Shown here one piece after another: positions 31,790 to 36,519 of a stretch of 36,519 nt of DNA (its first letter is position 1; every line of letters starts with the position of its first letter). The stretch covers positions 1-36,519 of the forward strand of contig JAEUUV010000107.1 of NCBI GenBank assembly GCA_016787285.1. Reading direction: 5' to 3'. The notes beneath the pieces were generated by a model. That model was not told the DNA's origin and searched no databases. It worked only from the letters and a program-made list of their open reading frames with translations. Position numbers and translations under genes: made by a program. Source of the DNA: Saprospiraceae bacterium (GTDB lineage Bacteria; Bacteroidota; Bacteroidia; Chitinophagales; Saprospiraceae).

Positions 31790-33907
31790 ATGCCGACCAA
31801 CGCTACGCTCGCCGACAAATTCAGCCGCATGGACATTTTCCGCTCGGTGCCGAGGCCTGTTCTGGAGCACCTGGCCGACCAAAGCCGGATCGAGGAAGTG
31901 CCTGCGGGCGGTGTGGTGTTTCAAAAAGGCGACCTGGGACGCTCGCTGTTCCTCATCCTCGACGGCGAAACCCGCGTGCACGACGGCGAGTACACCGTGG
32001 CACACATGCACGCCGGGCACTGTTTCGGCGAAATGGCTCTGCTCGACGAAGGGCCGCGCTCCATGTCGGTAAGCGCCGTAGCACCCACCCGCCTTGCCCG
32101 CATTGACCGGGAGGTGTTCTTCGGCGTGCTGGGCGAATACCCCGAGGTGATGCAGAAAATTGTGAGCCTGCTCACCCGGCGCCTGCGCCACCAGACCGAC
32201 AAAACCCTGGAGCAACTCCAGCGCCGGGAGGAGCAACTGACCCACCTCGTGGAGGCCCGCACCGCCGAACTGATGCAGCAAAAAGAGGAAGCCGAAAACC
32301 TGCGCGTCAAAGCCGAAGCCGAAAAACGCGAAGCCGAACGCCAGCGCCTGCGCGCCGAGCAGAGCGAACGCGCCGAGCAGCAGTTTTTGGCCAACATGAG
32401 CCACGAAATCCGAACGCCCATGAACGCCGTGATGGGCATGACCAACCTGCTGCTGCAAAAGAACCCGCGCGAAGACCAGTTGCTGTACCTGCACAGCATC
32501 CGGCAGTCGTCGGAAGCCCTGCTGGTCATCCTGAACGACATCCTCGATATTTCCAAAATACAGGCCGGCAAGATGGAACTGGAACTGACCGACCTGTCCG
32601 TAGCCGACATCCTCGAACAAGTGCGCACCACGCTCCAGTTTCGCGCGGAGGAAAAGGGCCTGGCGCTCGAATTAGACTACGACCCGCACATTCCGCCGGT
32701 ACTCGTGGGCGATCCTGTCCGGTTGCAGCAGGTGTTGCTCAACCTCGCGGGCAACGCCGTCAAATTCACCGAAAAAGGCCGGGTGACGCTCTCTGCGTCG
32801 CTGCTCGAACGCCGGAACAACCGCTGCCGCCTGCGTTTCGCCGTGCGCGACACCGGCATCGGTATGACGCCCGAGCAATTAGCCGTGGTGTTCGAAAGTT
32901 TTCGCCAGGCATCGGGCGACACCACCCGCAAATACGGGGGCACAGGGCTGGGGCTGAGCATTTCCAAACAGTTGGTGGAAAAATTCGGCGGCACAATCGA
33001 GGCGGAGAGTCGCCCCGGCGAAGGCTCCGCATTTTGGTTTGATATCCAACTGCCCGTCGGCGTCCGCCGTGAGCGGGCGCCCGAAACCGCCCCCGCCGCC
33101 GAATCTGCCGAAACCCTGCGCGGCCTGCGTGTGCTGGTAGCCGAAGACAACCCGTTCAACCGCATCGTGGCGGTGGAAACCCTCGAAATGCTCATCCCTG
33201 AAGTAGTCGTGCGCACCGCCGAAAACGGCCGCGAAGCGCTCGATCTGGTGCAGGCGGAACGTTTCGACGCGGTGCTCATGGACGTGGCCATGCCGGTCAT
33301 GGACGGATTGGAAGCCACTCGCGCCATACGCGCCCTGCCCGCGCCGCTGAACGCCGTGCCGGTCATTGCGTTCACGGCATCCGTCACGCAAAAGGAAGTG
33401 CGCCGCTGCCTGCAACACGGCATGAACGGCTGCGTGCCCAAGCCGTTCCGCGACGAGCAGTTGCTGGCCGCGCTGCTGACCGTGCGTGCGGGAGTGTCGG
33501 CTACGCCGGCGCTATCGGTCGAAACGGAAACCGCCGAACCGCCGAAGCAGGCGTCGGTGCAACTGGAGTTTCTGGAAAAATTAGCCGGTGGCAAACCCGA
33601 GCGCATGCGTAAGTACCTCGACCTGTACCTTGATTCGGTGAATGGCGCCCTGCCCCGCATCGAAGCGGCGCTGGCTGCCGGCGATCTGGACGAGTTGCGC
33701 CGGGTGGTGCATACCGTGAAACCACAATTCCGGATGCTGGGCATGGAAGATGTGGCACAGTTGGCGCAGCACATCGAAAACCAGGCAAAAGGCGAGGCGG
33801 AGCCGGAGGGCCTGCCGGAAAATGTGGAGCGGCTGTTGGGGGCGATGCGAGAGTCGGTGGCGGGGTTCGGCACATTGAATCTGAAAGGGTTCAAACACTC
33901 CTATTAG
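31790..33907 (+). CDS. Hybrid histidine kinase with cNMP-binding, receiver and Hpt domains
   Basis: This 705-residue soluble phosphorelay protein has no transmembrane segment. A cyclic-nucleotide-binding-like domain (about 12-125) has the cassette FGEMALLDEGPRS, including the Glu81 and Arg90 expected for phosphate contact. A charged coiled coil (about 135-198) leads to HisKA with His205 in SHEIRTPMNAVMG. The ATPase has Asn322, DTGIGM and GGTGLGLSIS. The receiver has Asp498 in LMDVAMPVMDG, and the Hpt domain has His641 in VHTVKPQ. A complete His-Asp-His relay is therefore in one chain, needing only an output regulator, which is not nearby. I choose ATG 31790 because the conserved domain starts soon after; the frame continues upstream to 31664 without a better start. 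The ligand may be cAMP or another signal, which is not decided by sequence. Confidence 0.88.
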   Translation: MPTNATLADKFSRMDIFRSVPRPVLEHLADQSRIEEVPAGGVVFQKGDLGRSLFLILDGETRVHDGEYTVAHMHAGHCFGEMALLDEGPRSMSVSAVAPTRLARIDREVFFGVLGEYPEVMQKIVSLLTRRLRHQTDKTLEQLQRREEQLTHLVEARTAELMQQKEEAENLRVKAEAEKREAERQRLRAEQSERAEQQFLANMSHEIRTPMNAVMGMTNLLLQKNPREDQLLYLHSIRQSSEALLVILNDILDISKIQAGKMELELTDLSVADILEQVRTTLQFRAEEKGLALELDYDPHIPPVLVGDPVRLQQVLLNLAGNAVKFTEKGRVTLSASLLERRNNRCRLRFAVRDTGIGMTPEQLAVVFESFRQASGDTTRKYGGTGLGLSISKQLVEKFGGTIEAESRPGEGSAFWFDIQLPVGVRRERAPETAPAAESAETLRGLRVLVAEDNPFNRIVAVETLEMLIPEVVVRTAENGREALDLVQAERFDAVLMDVAMPVMDGLEATRAIRALPAPLNAVPVIAFTASVTQKEVRRCLQHGMNGCVPKPFRDEQLLAALLTVRAGVSATPALSVETETAEPPKQASVQLEFLEKLAGGKPERMRKYLDLYLDSVNGALPRIEAALAAGDLDELRRVVHTVKPQFRMLGMEDVAQLAQHIENQAKGEAEPEGLPENVERLLGAMRESVAGFGTLNLKGFKHSY

Positions 33908-33947
33908 TTATGACTCTCCGACTTGTTTTTTTGCAATCCGGCAAAGC

Positions 33948-33992
33948 CTTTTGCCCATAACCGCTCTTGAATTAAGCAGTTATGGGCAAAAG
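33948..33992. repeat. 18-bp hairpin after the hybrid kinase gene
   Basis: Arms 33948-33965 and 33975-33992 pair with one mismatch around a 9-nt loop (core CTTTTGCCCATAAC, 14 bp perfect). It lies 40 bp after the kinase stop and 12 bp before the end of the convergent AT-rich cassette. It lacks a clear U-run on the plus strand, but could end or protect transcripts from both sides. Confidence 0.8.
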
Positions 33993-34004
33993 AGCATAGA
34001 CTCG

Positions 34005-34268
34005 TCATTGTTTTTTTACAAGTAGTTGAAATAATCTGTAAGCGAGAGCAAAAGAAGTAACAAGAACTGCCCCCCAAGTAATAAGTGTCACCATTTGATG
34101 ATTATTAGTAAGTTGTAAAACACTTAATACTACAAAAAAGAGGGAGAAAATTGCCATTCCAATGTATAGTACATTGTTGCTGTTTTTATCTTCTTTACCG
34201 GATAATTTTTTTGAAAAAAGCAGGCAAATGAAGATTAAGCCATTGATTAACATTATCTTATCCAGCAT
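34005..34268 (-). CDS. Small three-helix membrane protein, partner of the lipoprotein gene
   Basis: This 87-residue protein (from ATG 34268) has three likely transmembrane helices: about 4-18 (IMLINGLIFICLLF), 32-52 (IGMAIFSLFFVVLSVLQL) and 59-80 (LITWGAVLVTSFALAYRLF). It ends in VKKQ. The ATG follows the TAG of the lipoprotein gene after a single base, so the two are translationally coupled. An alternative ATG at 34307 would overlap that gene by 38 bp and add 13 polar residues. Both genes are clearly more AT-rich than the rest of the window. I recognise no family. The pairing resembles a secreted effector with a membrane immunity protein, but that is speculation. Confidence 0.65.
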   Translation of the reverse strand: MLDKIMLINGLIFICLLFSKKLSGKEDKNSNNVLYIGMAIFSLFFVVLSVLQLTNNHQMVTLITWGAVLVTSFALAYRLFQLLVKKQ

Positions 34269-34269
34269 G

Positions 34270-34914
34270 CTAACACTTTTGTCTGATTGTTGACATTGCG
34301 TATCCATATGAAACTATGGCTCCACCCCAATTTGCTATGGCCCCAATTCCTGTCGGGGCGGTTAAAATACCAGTTGCTATATACGCGCAAGTATCAATAA
34401 CTGCCATTGCCCCTGAAATACACGGGCCTGCGCCAAGGGTTGATGCTAAAGTTGAAAGAAACCATCTTGACTCAACATTACTCCCGTTTGGCGAAAATTC
34501 ATCTTCTCCAACTCGACTTAGCAACTCATCGTAGAAGCATTGAGAAAATCCTTCGGATGAAATTATGTCCTTAAATTCAACCAATGTGCTTAGAAAAGCA
34601 GCCACATTACTACTATCTATCAACAGTTCTTGTTCATAAATTTCTGCTAAAACAATTAAAGGAATAGGGGAAGAAAAGGTGTCCGTTGCGTTGTGCAGAT
34701 TGTCAAGTTTGGTTTGAATACTCAAAATACTCGTATCTCTGAATTGTGACCAAAACCCAACGAATCCCTGAGCTATCGACATGAACTCCTCTTCTGTAAA
34801 ACAACCTTCTTGTAGAAGGTTGGTACGTTCACTCTCTGTTGACTGCTGGTTTTGTTGGCAACTTTGCACAAACGTCATTAGCATGATCAAGACTAAAAAA
34901 CAAGATTTTTTCAT
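34270..34914 (-). CDS. Lipoprotein with Gly/Ala-rich hydrophobic C-terminal tail
   Basis: This 214-residue protein begins with a lipoprotein signal peptide, lipobox VQSC (Cys19), then a Gln/Ser-rich linker. Residues about 35-150 are helical and acidic. The last ~55 residues change character: a small-residue, hydrophobic stretch containing GAGPCISGAMAVIDTCAY and GILTAPTGIGAIANWGGA, with three Cys residues, ending IRQKC. Such Gly/Ala/Ile tails with cysteines are seen in some membrane-active bacteriocin-like peptides, but no specific family match can be claimed. Base composition is distinctly AT-rich against its neighbours, suggesting horizontal transfer. It is the first gene of a two-gene unit, followed after one base by a 3-TM protein. 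Confidence 0.7.
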   Translation of the reverse strand: MKKSCFLVLIMLMTFVQSCQQNQQSTESERTNLLQEGCFTEEEFMSIAQGFVGFWSQFRDTSILSIQTKLDNLHNATDTFSSPIPLIVLAEIYEQELLIDSSNVAAFLSTLVEFKDIISSEGFSQCFYDELLSRVGEDEFSPNGSNVESRWFLSTLASTLGAGPCISGAMAVIDTCAYIATGILTAPTGIGAIANWGGAIVSYGYAMSTIRQKC

Positions 34915-35003
34915 TACAAACTTTGCTTAAAGGATTGCGCCTACTCTCCGGCTTTTCGGCATCCGCCCCGCCTACTCGTTTGAGGGATTTTCGACGGTTG
35001 TTT

Positions 35004-35035
35004 TCCCGTGATGCTCGCGCGTCGGCATCACGGGA
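35004..35035. repeat. 11-bp perfect hairpin
   Basis: Arms 35004-35014 (TCCCGTGATGC) and 35025-35035 pair perfectly around a 10-nt loop. It lies between the HTH gene and the lipoprotein gene, both transcribed leftward. No U-run follows on either strand, so it is not a clear terminator. Confidence 0.7.
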
Positions 35036-35070
35036 CAAAAGTCGGCGCTGCTCCAATTCGGGAACGGTTC

Positions 35071-35120
35071 ATTTCGCGTCAGTTCGCATCATTTCGCGTC
35101 AACTTGCGTCAGTTCGCGCC
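35071..35120. repeat. 10-bp tandem repeat at the 3' end of the HTH gene
   Basis: Five 10-bp units of the type ATTTCGCGTC lie at 35071-35120 with a few substitutions. They include the last ten codons and the TGA stop (35091-35089) of the HTH gene. Changes in copy number would alter the C-terminus, since 10 bp is not a multiple of three. Confidence 0.8.
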
Positions 35121-35298
35121 AGCCAAGGGATTCCAGTATCTCAAGTTGTCTGGCGGGCGGGATCAAACCCCGGTCAACCGTCATGTTTGCTTTGATCATG
35201 AGCCGTCGGAGTGTGCTCACGCTGATGCCCATTTTTTGAGCAAGTTCTTTTTTGTTCAACGGGAGGGGCTGTTCAGGGTTATTGGCGTCGGGCTTCAT
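35089..35298 (-). CDS. Small helix-turn-helix DNA-binding protein
   Basis: This 69-residue protein is almost entirely a helix-turn-helix: LNKKELAQKMGISVSTLRR (about 14-32) forms the two helices, followed by LMIKANM and a C-terminal helix (PPARQLEILESLGW). It may act as a small repressor or activator, but its target is unknown. The C-terminus is encoded by a 10-bp tandem repeat. An exact TAnnTTTG box lies 44 bp upstream, and a C10/G10 tract lies a further 21 bp away. Close relatives of this kind occur as stand-alone proteins; I assign no named family. Confidence 0.65.
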   Translation of the reverse strand: MKPDANNPEQPLPLNKKELAQKMGISVSTLRRLMIKANMTVDRGLIPPARQLEILESLGWRELTQVDAK

Positions 35299-35341
35299 GT
35301 TCGATTATGGTTTGGAGATGAGAAAAGCGGTGTTGATTGAG

Positions 35342-35380
35342 CAAAAGTAAAAAAGGCTCGATAAATATCTCCCCCCCCCC
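35342..35380 (-). promoter_or_regulatory. -7 box with upstream G10 tract before the HTH gene
   Basis: On the minus strand TACTTTTG (35349-35342) matches TAnnTTTG and lies 44 bp before the ATG at 35298. A run of ten G (plus-strand C10, 35371-35380) is 21-30 bp upstream of the box, where -33 contacts or activator binding would fall. Such tracts change length readily. No TTTG -33 box is visible. Confidence 0.45.
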
Positions 35381-35395
35381 ACAAAAAAGTTTGTT

Positions 35396-35674
35396 TTATT
35401 TCAGTATTGGATTGTTTTGGGCAATTTGTTGTGGTTTCTTGGTGTTGGCCAATACGTCGCGGTAGCCCTTGTAGTACACCGGTATGCCGTCAATAATCTC
35501 CTTTACCAACAGGTCGGGTACCGGCAATAAGGCGTTTTTTTTCGATGTGCTCGGCGGTAGTGGCTGCCATGGACGGTATTTTTTCACAAAACCATACGTT
35601 GTCGCACAGGCCGGCAAATTTTTTTGGATGTCGGTGTAATTTATCTTCCACTTCGAATACCAATAGGCAAACAA
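35396..35674 (-). pseudogene. Probable gene remnant, possibly Uma2-related
   Basis: A 92-codon minus-strand frame reads like protein in its second half (VPDLLVKEIIDGIPVYYKGYRDVLANTKKPQQI). This resembles, from memory only, short segments found in or beside Uma2-type proteins of Bacteroidota. The first half looks eroded, there is no RBS, and the first ATG (35674) is only 20 bp from the divergent sigma-factor start, which leaves no room for two promoters. I treat it as the truncated end of a former gene, but a small functional protein cannot be excluded. Confidence 0.3.
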
Positions 35675-35694
35675 CGATTCCGAACGCCCGCAAC

Positions 35695-36177
35695 ATGTTC
35701 ACCGACGAGCACGTGTTCCTGCAACAAATAGAAGCCAATATCGGCATCGTCCGAAAGGTTGTTCACTTGTATGTGGAACACCCCGACGACCGCCGCGACC
35801 TCCAGCAGGAAATTCTCTACCAAGCCTGGAAAGCGTTTCCGGCGTTTCAGGGATTGTCCAAGTTTTCGACCTGGCTGTATCGGGTCAGCCTGAACACGGT
35901 GCTTACGTTCCGCAAGCGCGAAAGCAAACACACCACTGACCCACTGGAAGTCGTCGGGCAGGATCATCCTGCCCCGGAAGACTCCGACTCCGACAATGCC
36001 GAACATTTGTACGATGCCATTCGCCAACTCAAGGAAGCCGAACGCGCGCTCATCATGCTCCACTTGGACGGATTCGGCAACGAGGAGATCGCCGACATCA
36101 CCGGACTGACGGCCAACAACGTGGCGGTAAAACTGCACCGCATCAAAAACGATTTGACTAAACGCCTAAACGGTTAA
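35695..36177 (+). CDS. ECF-family RNA polymerase sigma factor
   Basis: This 160-residue sigma-70-family factor directs RNA polymerase to a specific promoter set. Region 2 covers about 8-75: QEILYQAWKAFPAFQGLSKFSTWLYRVSLNTVL, with the WLYRVSLN core typical of -10 recognition. An acidic linker follows (EDSDSDN). Region 4 (about 105-158) has LKEAERALIMLHLDGFGNEEIADITGLTANNVAVKLHRIKNDL, an HTH for the -35 region. I choose ATG 35695, since the 50 upstream codons are repeat-like and lack region 2 similarity. It is followed after 3 bp by a membrane protein gene, the usual place for a regulator of sigma activity. The promoter is not recognisable. Confidence 0.88.
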   Translation: MFTDEHVFLQQIEANIGIVRKVVHLYVEHPDDRRDLQQEILYQAWKAFPAFQGLSKFSTWLYRVSLNTVLTFRKRESKHTTDPLEVVGQDHPAPEDSDSDNAEHLYDAIRQLKEAERALIMLHLDGFGNEEIADITGLTANNVAVKLHRIKNDLTKRLNG

Positions 36178-36180
36178 GCC

Positions 36181-36519
36181 ATGGATATTCAACAAGAATG
36201 GAAGCGACTGAATGAAGGCCGTTTCGACCCCGGCGAACCGACGCATCTCGCCGTCGGCGACTTGATGCGCCACCCCAAACAGTCGCCCCTGGCTATCCTG
36301 CGCCGCAACGCAAAGATCAACATGGGCTTTGCAGCCGTGTTTCTCGCCGGGTTTTGTGTGCTGTTTGTACTGAACCCGCACCCGTACATTCGGCTTTGTC
36401 TGGGCGTGCTCATATTGGCCTACCTGACAGCCATGTTGTTTACCGTCTACAAACTGCGCCGCCTGCCGCCCATCCCCGACATGGGCGGCGCCGTGCTTCC
36501 GGTGATGAAGGCCTACCAC
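36181..36519 (+). CDS. Membrane protein linked to the sigma factor, truncated by window end
   Basis: The frame starts 3 bp after the sigma factor stop and stays open for 113 codons to the end of the window. The first ~45 residues are soluble and polar (MDIQQEWKRLNEGRFDPGEP), followed by two transmembrane helices at about 48-63 (GFAAVFLAGFCVLFVL) and 69-86 (LCLGVLILAYLTAMLFTV) and a cytoplasmic basic stretch (YKLRRLPPIPD). The tight coupling suggests an anti-sigma or accessory membrane protein, common beside ECF factors in Bacteroidota. That role is inferred from position, because no zinc-binding anti-sigma motif (HxxxCxxC) is visible. Confidence 0.7.
   Translation, partial: MDIQQEWKRLNEGRFDPGEPTHLAVGDLMRHPKQSPLAILRRNAKINMGFAAVFLAGFCVLFVLNPHPYIRLCLGVLILAYLTAMLFTVYKLRRLPPIPDMGGAVLPVMKAYH

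Noticed and set aside
31690-32106. Alternative frame starting MEKLLAQAQPLLCQAADFLD before the hybrid kinase
   Set aside because: The first 40 residues look protein-like, but the frame continues out of phase with the conserved cNMP-binding domain and becomes Arg/Pro/Gly-rich. A frameshift fusing it to the kinase is possible but not supported.

Overview
The window reads as chromosomal DNA of a Bacteroidota bacterium, most likely Saprospiria-like. That placement is an inference. It rests on two secreted proteins with type IX secretion C-terminal domains, SprB and HYR repeats in a giant cell-surface protein, 800-residue FtsX/MacB permeases typical of this phylum, one good TTTG-N18-TAnnTTTG promoter and several lone TAnnTTTG boxes, and starts mostly without Shine-Dalgarno sequences. 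Base composition is fairly GC-rich except for one visibly AT-rich block near 34.0-34.9 kb.

Layout. 1-903: the 5' end of an unidentified minus-strand gene and a small lipoprotein gene. 904-3758 (minus): a two-component system, an NtrC-type sigma54-dependent regulator followed by its NtrY-like sensor kinase. 4069-17213 (plus, divergent): an export operon with an HlyD/MFP adaptor, two MacB-type ATPases and four tandem paralogous FtsX-type permeases. 17342-20869 (plus): an OmpA-like lipoprotein and a secreted S8 protease whose catalytic Asp appears to be Glu. 21094-29087 (minus): an M57 metalloprotease lipoprotein, diaminopimelate decarboxylase (lysA), and a 1817-residue adhesin-like protein with four near-identical 85-residue repeats. 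29320-29694 (plus): a small membrane protein with a near-consensus promoter. 29731-31560 (minus): a serine beta-lactamase-family hydrolase. 31790-33907 (plus): a hybrid kinase (cNMP-binding, HisKA, ATPase, receiver, Hpt). 34005-34914 (minus): an AT-rich two-gene cassette, a lipoprotein with a Gly/Ala-rich hydrophobic tail plus a 3-TM protein. 35089-36519: a small HTH protein, a gene remnant, an ECF sigma factor and a truncated membrane partner.

How the genes work together. The divergent two-component system probably controls the adaptor/ATPase/permease operon, which would form MacB-like exporters with one adaptor, two ATPases and alternative permeases. No TolC-like outer-membrane channel is in view. 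The S8 protease and the adhesin should leave the cell by type IX secretion.

The most unusual property lies between the genes. Many gaps contain long inverted repeats (perfect arms of 42, 45 and 31 bp, plus smaller ones) from several different sequence families. Several start codons are preceded by G-free 7-, 9- or 11-bp tandem repeats ending a few bases before the start. These look like a set of spacer elements that may act on mRNA processing, stability or translation.
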